32,289 nt of DNA, from assembly GCA_002502605.1 (NCBI GenBank), contig DAPR01000013.1, positions 17,366-49,654 on the forward strand, in the 5' to 3' direction. The notes beneath the pieces are model-generated. The model was not told the DNA's origin and made no database searches. It worked only from the letters and a program-made list of their open reading frames with translations. Made by a program: the position numbers and the translations under genes. Origin of the DNA: Euryarchaeota archaeon UBA258 (GTDB lineage: Archaea > Thermoplasmatota > Poseidoniia > Poseidoniales > Poseidoniaceae). Shown here piece by piece: positions 23,901-30,148 of the stretch (its first letter is position 1; each line of letters opens with the position of its first letter).

Positions 23901-24608
23901 TCAAAGCCCAAGTGCGTCAATCAGTTGAGCACCTTCCAAAAACGGAATTCCGCGCTCTTTTGCCCAGTTGCGGGCATCATCGACCGATAGTGCATAGTCG
24001 CCTTCTGGCTGCAGCATTTCTGCACCGATGACGACGGGAGTCATGCCTGCAAGACGGGCAAGCCCAACAGCGAGTTCTGTGTGACCTTGCCTTCTTGCGA
24101 GACCACCTTCGGTTTCTCGGCACACTGGAATGTGGCCTGGTGTTCGGAATTCTTGTCCGAGGGCTTGTTGAGCCTCTTCGCCTTCAATGCCACCATCGAT
24201 GAGTTCTGCAGTGAGTTCAGCAAACCTTCGGGTGGTCAAGGCACGGTCGTGGTCGGTGATCCCCGTGTACGTTTCACGGTGGTTAAGCGAAAGGGTAAAC
24301 GCAGAGCGTGCATCGTACCTTAGGTCGTTTGTCACAAGGTGGTTGAGCACGTTAAATTCTGAAACCAGTGAAGGGTGAGTGTGGAGGTCTTGAAGGAAAG
24401 GCAAAGCGAAGCGCTCACCGACATCATGACCGATCGCGAGGAACAGAAGGCCTCCGCAATCCAGGCGCAATTGACGCATGGTTTCTGGTTTTGCACACTG
24501 TCCGGGGAACAACAAATCAGTTTCTCCCTCACGCTTTTCTGAATCAAAAAGGCAGACTGGTTTGCCGTCTTTGAAGGCGTTTACAGCCGCTTGAACTTGC
24601 TCGTCCAT
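23901..24608 (-). CDS. ribB: 3,4-dihydroxy-2-butanone-4-phosphate synthase
   Basis: Converts ribulose-5-phosphate to the 4-carbon lumazine precursor. It is a stand-alone enzyme of 235 residues, with no GTP cyclohydrolase II domain. SEKREGETDL at about 23-32 provides the metal and acid residues, TPGHIP carries His158, and RRQGHTELAVGLARLAG around 172-188 carries His175. It is the first gene of the operon. A GTG two codons earlier is an alternative start. No FMN riboswitch was recognised in the 137-base gap to the divergent gene. Confidence 0.94.
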   Translation of the reverse strand: MDEQVQAAVNAFKDGKPVCLFDSEKREGETDLLFPGQCAKPETMRQLRLDCGGLLFLAIGHDVGERFALPFLQDLHTHPSLVSEFNVLNHLVTNDLRYDARSAFTLSLNHRETYTGITDHDRALTTRRFAELTAELIDGGIEGEEAQQALGQEFRTPGHIPVCRETEGGLARRQGHTELAVGLARLAGMTPVVIGAEMLQPEGDYALSVDDARNWAKERGIPFLEGAQLIDALGL

Positions 24609-24709
24609 GTCCACCGGTCACCGGCTGGAGTTCATGAAGGGTCGTATGGTATCACCGTTGTGAAGGGCGCAGAAATCACAAGATTTTGCGGACAGCCAAC
24701 GGAAAGGGA

Positions 24710-24717
24710 TTATCATA
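24710..24717 (+). promoter_or_regulatory. Candidate TATA box for the TIM-barrel gene
   Basis: TTATCATA lies 29-36 bases before the ATG at 24746. It is the only AT-rich element in the divergent gap and could also act on the ribB side. Confidence 0.35.
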
Positions 24718-24745
24718 GGATGTCCCTTGGCTCGTACCTGCGGGG

Positions 24746-25951
24746 ATGCCAATTATGCCAGTAAAACTCGGACCCGCAGGTGTACCTTTGTCATGCAAAG
24801 GGCGAACCATCGTCGAAGGAATGGATGACATCATCTCCCTCGGCTTGGAAACAATGGAAGTTCAAACCGTACGAATGGTGGCCCCAAATCACTTTGAGCA
24901 GTACTGGCAAGCGGGAGTCTTAGCCAACAAGACCGAGTTCGAGATGAACATCCACGGCCCTTACTACTCTGAACTGCTTGGTAACCGTGTCGAGCGCGGC
25001 CGCTCATTGGCCAAAATCGAATCAACGCTCCAAGCAGCACGCACCATCAATGCCCGCCACATCACCCTTCACGCTGGCCACTATGGCGGCATGAGCCCCG
25101 GTTCCGCAGCAAATGAACAGGTCGCAAATGTCTTTGCAGGTGTCGTTGACCGGGTTGCAGAAATCTGGCATGACGACGAAGATGAATTCCCCGTGTTCCC
25201 GTGGATCAAGGATGGAACCCCTTCGAAGATTGGTATTGAAACCTCAGGCCGTCAGGAGTTATGGGGCAGCCTAGAAGAAGTGTTGGAAGTCGTCAACCAC
25301 GTTGAAGGAACCATTCCGGTTCTCAACATCGCTCACATCCACGCTCGTGGCCATGGTAAAATGAGGACCTCCGAAGATTACGGCGAACTGTTTGACCAAG
25401 TGAGAGAGACCATAGGGACAAAGGAATTCTACTGTCACTTCTCTGGCGTCGAACACCGAACAGGGAACGCTATGCATTACACTCAGATCAAGAAATCAGA
25501 TCTCAACTTTGAGCCCCTTGCTGAATTTATCGTTGAAGACGGTGGATGGTTGGACATCACCCTTATTTCCGATTCCCCGTTGTTGGAACACGATGCAATG
25601 TACATGCTCCAAAGCATCGAAAAATCACGCCACCGCCAACTTGAACGAAAGGCAAGGGAAAACCGCCGGCGCGCTCTTGCAGCCCAAACCGGTACAACAC
25701 CTGCTGCGCTTGCAGCAAAGGAAGCTCAACAAGCAGCACTTCGTCCAGACGCTCAGCAAGCAGCACCCAAAGAAGCGCCAAAGGAAGATACAAAGCCAGA
25801 ACCTGAAGCCTCTGCCGAAGCCGAAACTGCCCCAACGCCTGAAGAAAAGCCCGCCAAGAAAGAGCCTAAGAAGAAGGCGAGCAAGGCGAAAGCAGAAGAG
25901 AAGAACGATGATGTCTTTGACTTTGAAGAAGACGATGACGATCTCTTTTGA
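24746..25951 (+). CDS. Endonuclease IV/xylose-isomerase-like TIM barrel with long charged tail
   Basis: The first 290 residues form a TIM barrel of the AP-endonuclease IV superfamily. Candidate metal ligands lie in HGPY (His70), LHAGHY (His109), IGIETSG (Glu165), NIAHIHARG (His197/199) and CHFSG (His231). The Asp usual before His at the sixth strand is Asn here, so catalysis as an AP endonuclease is likely but not certain. Residues 300-400 are a Lys/Ala/Glu/Pro low-complexity tail. It ends with Asp/Glu and a final Phe (EEDDDDLF), reminiscent of the acidic tips by which bacterial SSB recruits partners. ATG 24755 is an alternative start. It probably acts in DNA base repair. Confidence 0.85.
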   Translation: MPIMPVKLGPAGVPLSCKGRTIVEGMDDIISLGLETMEVQTVRMVAPNHFEQYWQAGVLANKTEFEMNIHGPYYSELLGNRVERGRSLAKIESTLQAARTINARHITLHAGHYGGMSPGSAANEQVANVFAGVVDRVAEIWHDDEDEFPVFPWIKDGTPSKIGIETSGRQELWGSLEEVLEVVNHVEGTIPVLNIAHIHARGHGKMRTSEDYGELFDQVRETIGTKEFYCHFSGVEHRTGNAMHYTQIKKSDLNFEPLAEFIVEDGGWLDITLISDSPLLEHDAMYMLQSIEKSRHRQLERKARENRRRALAAQTGTTPAALAAKEAQQAALRPDAQQAAPKEAPKEDTKPEPEASAEAETAPTPEEKPAKKEPKKKASKAKAEEKNDDVFDFEEDDDDLF

Positions 25952-25971
25952 GCGTCTGGTTCAGCATCAGT

Positions 25972-26000
25972 CCCTCGTTAAACCACCGTTGTTTCGAGGG
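25972..26000 (+). terminator. Hairpin after the TIM-barrel gene
   Basis: CCCTCG pairs with CGAGGG, and AAAC with GTTT, separated by a TT bulge, giving a stem of about ten base pairs around CACCGTT. It starts 20 bases after the stop and lies before the gpsA TATA box. No U-run follows, so it may be a 3'-end-stabilising hairpin rather than a terminator. Confidence 0.4.
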
Positions 26001-26016
26001 TAACCGAGGGAATCAA

Positions 26017-26024
26017 CATAAATG
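26017..26024 (+). promoter_or_regulatory. TATA box of gpsA
   Basis: CATAAATG lies 28-35 bases before ATG 26052 and overlaps the alternative ATG at 26022. This argues for the later start and a nearly leaderless message. Confidence 0.5.
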
Positions 26025-26051
26025 AAGTGGACAGCGTTCACTTTGTTCGCC

Positions 26052-27050
26052 ATGGCACACATTGCAATTTTAGGTCTTGGAAATTGGGGTACAGCGATTG
26101 CTAGGATGTGGCTTGCTGACGGACATCATGTCAAAGGTTGGACCATCGAACAAGAGGTCTACGAATCGATTACCATGGATGGCGTGAACCGAAAGTACCT
26201 CCCCGATCATCCTGTTGAAGGGATGGAGGCTACCATGCACATCGAGGAAGCCCTCGACGGTGTCGAAATTGTTGTTCTCGCGGTCCCGTCTTCAGTCATT
26301 CTTGATGTCGTTGACCAGGTAATCCCTCATCTTCGGCCCGGCCATGTCTTGCTGGATCTTGCGAAAGGCCTAGCGCCTGGCAGTCAACTCATTTCACAAG
26401 CCATTCACGAGAAACTCAACGCGGCTGAGAAGAACAATCCCCTTGCCGTGGTCACCGGACCCACCATTGCTCCAGAGGCTGCTGCCGGCGTGATGACAAC
26501 CGCACTTGTTGCAAGCGAAGACGTATCTGTGGCCAAACATCTTGCATCTACCCTCACCACTCAAACCTTCATTCTCCACCCAGCAGCCGATCCTGCTGGT
26601 GCAGAATTGTGGGGTGCGTTCAAGAACGTAGTTGCCCTTGCTTGCGGACTTGTTGACGGATTAAAGCGCGTCGGAACACTCGGTGGAGACAACCTGAAAG
26701 CGGCTATTTTTATGGCTGGATTCAAAGAAGGATGCATTTTACTTCCACAACTTGGTGCTCGTGCAGAGGTTGCCTTCGGGCCTGCTGGTCTTGGCGATCT
26801 GTACGTCACTGCCACCTCACCACATGGACGGAATCGGTCCATGGGAGAAAAACTCGGAACCGGTTTGAACCTTGAACAGGCGCTTGATGAGATGCACATG
26901 GTCGCTGAGGGTGTACGAGCTGCCCGGATGTTTGGAGAGAGGGCCGAAGCACTTGGTATTCAAGTTCCATTCACAAAGGCGCTCAACACGCTCCTCGACG
27001 GCTACATCGATGCTGAAGAGTGCTGCCGTAGAATGGTAGCCCTTCATTGA
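26052..27050 (+). CDS. gpsA: NAD(P)-dependent glycerol-3-phosphate dehydrogenase
   Basis: Reduces dihydroxyacetone phosphate to sn-glycerol-3-phosphate, the bacterial/eukaryotic phospholipid backbone. The 332 residues contain the Rossmann motif GLGNWGTA at 8-15, Lys105 (AKGL), GPTIAPEAA, catalytic Lys191 (FKNVVAL) and GLGDLYVTATSPHGRNRSMG at 247-266, all standard. Typical archaea instead use the unrelated glycerol-1-phosphate dehydrogenase, so this gene with the acyltransferase points to a G3P-based lipid route. The start at 26052 was chosen over 26022 because the Rossmann strand begins there and a TATA box precedes it. Confidence 0.95.
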   Translation: MAHIAILGLGNWGTAIARMWLADGHHVKGWTIEQEVYESITMDGVNRKYLPDHPVEGMEATMHIEEALDGVEIVVLAVPSSVILDVVDQVIPHLRPGHVLLDLAKGLAPGSQLISQAIHEKLNAAEKNNPLAVVTGPTIAPEAAAGVMTTALVASEDVSVAKHLASTLTTQTFILHPAADPAGAELWGAFKNVVALACGLVDGLKRVGTLGGDNLKAAIFMAGFKEGCILLPQLGARAEVAFGPAGLGDLYVTATSPHGRNRSMGEKLGTGLNLEQALDEMHMVAEGVRAARMFGERAEALGIQVPFTKALNTLLDGYIDAEECCRRMVALH

Positions 27051-27083
27051 AGCCTCTCGTTTGCCATCCATCGAGCATCGGTG

Positions 27084-27090
27084 TTATTTT
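27084..27090 (+). promoter_or_regulatory. TATA-like box of the winged-helix gene
   Basis: TTATTTT lies 25-31 bases before ATG 27115, supporting that start and a leaderless transcript. Confidence 0.45.
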
Positions 27091-27114
27091 CACCTAAGGC
27101 GGTATGGGATTCAC

Positions 27115-27330
27115 ATGGCGGAAGAATTGACGGAACTTGAAGCACGACTCTTCGAGTGGATTCGACAATCAGATTTCGAGACTGTAGCATGGTCCACTGC
27201 CAAAGCCGCACGCTCATTCAAGGTCAAGCAAGATGAAGTGTACGAAGCCGTTTCGGCATTGACTCGAAAGGTCCCAGACCGCATTCAAGTGTTTTACAAG
27301 AACGGAGCGGTTCACATCGCAGCCGAGTGA
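27115..27330 (+). CDS. Small winged-helix DNA-binding-like protein
   Basis: 71 residues. A helical N-terminus (LTELEARLFEWIRQ) is followed by a helix-turn-helix-like segment (TAKAARSFKVKQDEVYEAVSALTRK) and a two-strand wing (RIQVFYKNGAVHIAAE). This is the compact winged-helix layout, with no extra domain. It could be a transcription regulator or a subunit of a DNA- or RNA-bound complex. The frame is open to 27061, but the TATA position favours 27115. It lies 64 bases after gpsA. Confidence 0.7.
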   Translation: MAEELTELEARLFEWIRQSDFETVAWSTAKAARSFKVKQDEVYEAVSALTRKVPDRIQVFYKNGAVHIAAE

Positions 27331-27343
27331 ATCCTCTGGCGTG

Positions 27344-27390
27344 AAAAAAGAGCTATTGAAGCGCTCCTGAACAGGATTTATTGCTTTTTT
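27344..27390. terminator. Bidirectional U-rich terminator between convergent genes
   Basis: A6 at 27344-27349 gives a U6 tract in minus-strand RNA leaving the cytochrome gene. T6 at 27385-27390 gives a U6 tract in plus-strand RNA leaving the winged-helix gene. Archaeal termination typically uses such U-tracts. Confidence 0.45.
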
Positions 27391-27968
27391 GAGGCAAAGA
27401 ATTGTTCGGCTTTGGCGTAGATTTTCTCCTCAGTTGATGAGATGCTCTTGATGAAAGAATTGTTTGTAGGGCCAGTGTCTTTCAGCACAGGAACCATGGA
27501 CGCCCAAATTCCATCCCCCTTCAAGCGGGAAAAAAGGGCGGCTCCAACGTGAATAGCGATCAAGACATAACTGAGGTCTGCGGAGAATCCATGCACACCA
27601 AGAACAAAACCAAGCATCAATCCCTCTTCATTGGTGTGCCCTTGAGTGAACAATCCTGCGATCATTAACCCCGAGAGTGGGAGAAGAATCAAACACAGAT
27701 ACATTCCAGCATGGACAGTTTTGGCAAGATAGGTATGAACAATCGGGACCGGCTCACGAGCGCCCAGGAACGTCTCAAACCGCCGCATGTAGAGGTATCG
27801 CATGATCACTAGAGCGAGGAACACGCTCGCAAACATCACTTCAAACAACAACAAACCCGTATCTTCAAGTTGTGACAAATCCTCAATTTGTTTGACAATA
27901 CCGTAACCATAGAGGAGAACGAAACTCCAGTGAATGATCTTCGATGACAAGGTATGGGATTCTGCCAC
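27378..27968 (-). CDS. Cytochrome b561-like membrane diheme protein
   Basis: 196 residues with four TM helices. Histidines in membrane positions, His13 (IIHWSF), His86 (KTVHAGMY), His126 (GVHGF) and His140 (IAIHVGA), fit a two-heme b561-type electron carrier that moves electrons between quinol and an acceptor. A polar C-terminal tail ends in Lys residues. The start is GTG; the nearby ATG at 27970 is out of frame. A TATA-like element 23-30 bases upstream supports this start. The electron partner is unknown. Confidence 0.85.
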   Translation of the reverse strand: MAESHTLSSKIIHWSFVLLYGYGIVKQIEDLSQLEDTGLLLFEVMFASVFLALVIMRYLYMRRFETFLGAREPVPIVHTYLAKTVHAGMYLCLILLPLSGLMIAGLFTQGHTNEEGLMLGFVLGVHGFSADLSYVLIAIHVGAALFSRLKGDGIWASMVPVLKDTGPTNNSFIKSISSTEEKIYAKAEQFFASKKQ

Positions 27969-27990
27969 ATTATCTCGTAAATGATGAGGT

Positions 27991-27998
27991 ATTTTGGT
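27991..27998 (-). promoter_or_regulatory. TATA-like box of the cytochrome b561 gene
   Basis: Minus-strand ACCAAAAT lies 23-30 bases before the GTG start, consistent with a leaderless message. Confidence 0.4.
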
Positions 27999-28037
27999 GT
28001 TTCATACGAAGGGTATGGCAGGATGTGAAATTCTAAG

Positions 28038-28050
28038 ATTTTAGTAAAAT
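28038..28050. promoter_or_regulatory. 13-bp palindrome in the divergent promoter region
   Basis: ATTTTA-G-TAAAAT is a perfect inverted repeat between the cytochrome b561 and small-membrane-protein promoters. It could be an operator for a dimeric regulator or a chance AT-rich repeat. The rest of 27969-28162 holds promoter-like AT-rich DNA and no gene that I can support. Confidence 0.3.
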
Positions 28051-28133
28051 TGGCTGTCTGAAATTAACGAGCAGTGCCTCGATTATCAGGGATATACATC
28101 CAATTGTTCTTTGGCAGATTGAAAAACACAGCG

Positions 28134-28141
28134 TCATATAC
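28134..28141 (+). promoter_or_regulatory. TATA box of the small membrane protein
   Basis: TCATATAC lies 22-29 bases before ATG 28163, the expected position for a leaderless archaeal gene, and is followed by a pyrimidine-rich stretch. Confidence 0.5.
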
Positions 28142-28162
28142 CTCCCTTTCGTTTTCTTTCTC

Positions 28163-28402
28163 ATGGACGGACTTCTGTCAAACGCAAAAAAACTGTTTTC
28201 AACAACGAACTTAATCGGGTATGTTCTGGGCATACTTGGGATCACCGTAGCTGCCTTTATTCAACTCCTGCCGGTGCTCTTACCTCTCCTGTTTGCACCG
28301 CTTGTGGGCGGTGTGTTGGGTTTGCTCGTGTACAACGCCCAACCAAAGAACACTCAGACTGGAATCGGAGTTCACCCAACGGCCTCTTCCACTCAAAACT
28401 GA
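28163..28402 (+). CDS. Small hydrophobic membrane protein, unknown
   Basis: 79 residues. A short amphipathic start (LLSNAKKLFSTTN) is followed by a hydrophobic region at about 17-57, long enough for two closely spaced TM helices with a Pro/Gln break, and a polar tail. No family recognised. A well-placed TATA box supports expression. It is divergent from cytochrome b561 and converges on phnE, so it forms a single-gene unit. Confidence 0.6.
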   Translation: MDGLLSNAKKLFSTTNLIGYVLGILGITVAAFIQLLPVLLPLLFAPLVGGVLGLLVYNAQPKNTQTGIGVHPTASSTQN

Positions 28403-28446
28403 TTCGTACATCGTAAACCGATGGTTGGACGGTGACCGAATGGTCA

Positions 28447-29316
28447 TTATGCTTGCTTTTTCTTCGCTGCAATGATTGTGTTCAACCATGTTGGCTTTCT
28501 CACATCACCCTCTTCATTGACGAATGAGCGAATCATAAGCGAGAGAAGGTCGATGACCACGACCACAACAAAAATGATGATCAGCAAAGCGAACACCTTG
28601 TCATATTGTAGGAATTTAAGATATGTGCTGATGTAATAGCCAATGCCACCCGCTCCCACAATTCCTATCACTGTTCCATGGCGAACGTTGTACTCAAACA
28701 TAAACATCAACTGACTTAGCAGATGATTGCTGTTCTCTGGAATAACAATGTTCAACAAAATGCTGGGGCGAGAAAGACCCATGGCTCTGCCCGCTTCAAG
28801 CGGGTCATTCGCCATGCCTTCAAACACCTCATACTGCAACTTTCCGAGGTAACCGATGGTGTAAAACGTCATTGCGAGAACGCCTGACAGCGGCCCAAAA
28901 CCGATGACGATGACAAACAAAATGGCCCAAATAAGACTTGGTAAACTTCGAACTGCGGAAAGAAAGATACGAACCGGAAGTGCGATGGACAAAGGCATCA
29001 AGTTTCGAGCAGCAAGTGAAGAGAGGGTGATCGCTCCTACAAAACCCAAAACCGTTGAGACAAATGCAATCTTTAGCGTTTCCATCATGCCAAGATAACC
29101 AACAGAACAGAAGAATTCGATGTCCTGTTCGCACACTGGATATGAACGGGCCTCAAGCACACTCCAGTTGGGAGGCCACATGCTTTCGGAGAAGAACACA
29201 CCAAGGTTCGAAAGTCCACCTTCCAAACGGCCCCAATCCCCTTCAACCAAACCATCAAGCGTACGCCATGCCAAGAAAAAGAGAATGAAGAGGACACCAA
29301 ATAATCGGTACTTCAT
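28447..29316 (-). CDS. phnE: Phosphonate-type ABC transporter permease
   Basis: Membrane subunit of the importer, 289 residues with about six TM helices. The coupling (EAA) loop is recognisable as PLEAGRAMGLSRPSILLNIVIPE. The VRSLPSLIWAILFV and GTVIGIVGAGGIGYYI segments are typical of PhnE. The ATG overlaps the phnC stop as ATGA, with the Glu codons of phnC giving the GAAGAGGA SD. A longer frame to 29349 lies inside phnC and is not used. Substrate (phosphonate, phosphite or phosphate ester) is not determined by the permease. Confidence 0.92.
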   Translation of the reverse strand: MKYRLFGVLFILFFLAWRTLDGLVEGDWGRLEGGLSNLGVFFSESMWPPNWSVLEARSYPVCEQDIEFFCSVGYLGMMETLKIAFVSTVLGFVGAITLSSLAARNLMPLSIALPVRIFLSAVRSLPSLIWAILFVIVIGFGPLSGVLAMTFYTIGYLGKLQYEVFEGMANDPLEAGRAMGLSRPSILLNIVIPENSNHLLSQLMFMFEYNVRHGTVIGIVGAGGIGYYISTYLKFLQYDKVFALLIIIFVVVVVIDLLSLMIRSFVNEEGDVRKPTWLNTIIAAKKKQA

Positions 29317-29999
29317 TCCTCTTCCCCCGCCGATGTGTGCAGTTCCCACTCCTCAATTGACATGTCTGAGAAACGCTTGTTTTTGATTTCCCAAATTCGT
29401 GTTGCAAAGTCTTTCGCGTTGTCCTCATGATGCTCCACCATAATGACGGCGGTTCCCTTCCCAACCAATTCATGAACGGCCCCTAGAACAAGATCTACGT
29501 TGTGCTGGTCCAATTCTCCTAGGAACTCATCGGCAAGCATCAATTCGGGCCGCTGAGCCAGAGTTCTGGCTGTTGCAACACGGCGCTGCTGACCACCGGA
29601 TAAACGACGGACGGGTTCACCAGCTTTCTCTTCAATACCGAGTGTTCGAATCGCTTCTTGTGTTCGTTCGTTTCGCTCTTGGAACATCGTTCTCGACCAT
29701 GGGACATTCATCCTCGCTCCCAATGACACGTTGTGAGCAACTGTTGCATGGCGTACAAGTCCGAGTCGTTGGGGGATGTAGCCAAGGCCACCGCGCCGTT
29801 TGACATGGAGGTCAAAATCCCCTTCAAGAGGGCGGACGAGCCCTGCAATTGTACGAATGAGCGTCGTTTTACCGATCCCAGAAGGTCCAAGAATTGCAAT
29901 AATTTCGCCTGGTTTTACTTCCAGTGAAATAGGCTCTGACAGAGGCTCATCATAACCAATGACCAAGTCATTTAGGGATAAGACGACACCCTCGCTCAT
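29313..29999 (-). CDS. phnC: Phosphonate-type ABC transporter ATPase
   Basis: ATP-hydrolysing subunit of 228 residues. Walker A GPSGIGKTT at 38-46, Q-loop Gln77 (IPQR), signature LSGGQQRR at 133-140, Walker B ELMLADE at 152-158 and H-loop His190 are all present. After the catalytic Glu comes Phe where Pro is usual, a minor variation. A GAGGGG SD lies before the ATG. It lies between the 27-residue ORF and phnE and overlaps the latter. Confidence 0.92.
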   Translation of the reverse strand: MSEGVVLSLNDLVIGYDEPLSEPISLEVKPGEIIAILGPSGIGKTTLIRTIAGLVRPLEGDFDLHVKRRGGLGYIPQRLGLVRHATVAHNVSLGARMNVPWSRTMFQERNERTQEAIRTLGIEEKAGEPVRRLSGGQQRRVATARTLAQRPELMLADEFLGELDQHNVDLVLGAVHELVGKGTAVIMVEHHEDNAKDFATRIWEIKNKRFSDMSIEEWELHTSAGEEE

Positions 30000-30012
30000 A
30001 GCATCCCCTCAG

Positions 30013-30096
30013 TTAGCCCTGCAAGCAGGTCTTTTTCAAACGGTTGCCTTCACCAACAAGGGATGAGGCGAGGTTGTGCGTTAATGTTGGTGTCAT
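30013..30096 (-). CDS. Possible 27-residue small ORF between phnD and phnC
   Basis: The frame begins MTPTLTHNLASSL and ends with a basic LKKTCLQG. It has one of the best ribosome-binding sites in the window: AAGAGGAG with five bases to the ATG. It stops 13 bases before phnC, so it could be a small accessory protein or a leader peptide that couples translation into phnC. The last codons lie in a CCTGC-TT-GCAGG inverted repeat. No family known. Confidence 0.4.
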   Translation of the reverse strand: MTPTLTHNLASSLVGEGNRLKKTCLQG

Positions 30097-30148
30097 GTAA
30101 ACTCCTCTTAGGTGCCGACGGGTTTCAGTCAAGGAAGACTTTGTGAAT

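Noticed and set aside
24609..24745. Possible FMN riboswitch before ribB
   Set aside because: The gap is short and I do not see the conserved RFN-element blocks; only a TATA-like element is visible.
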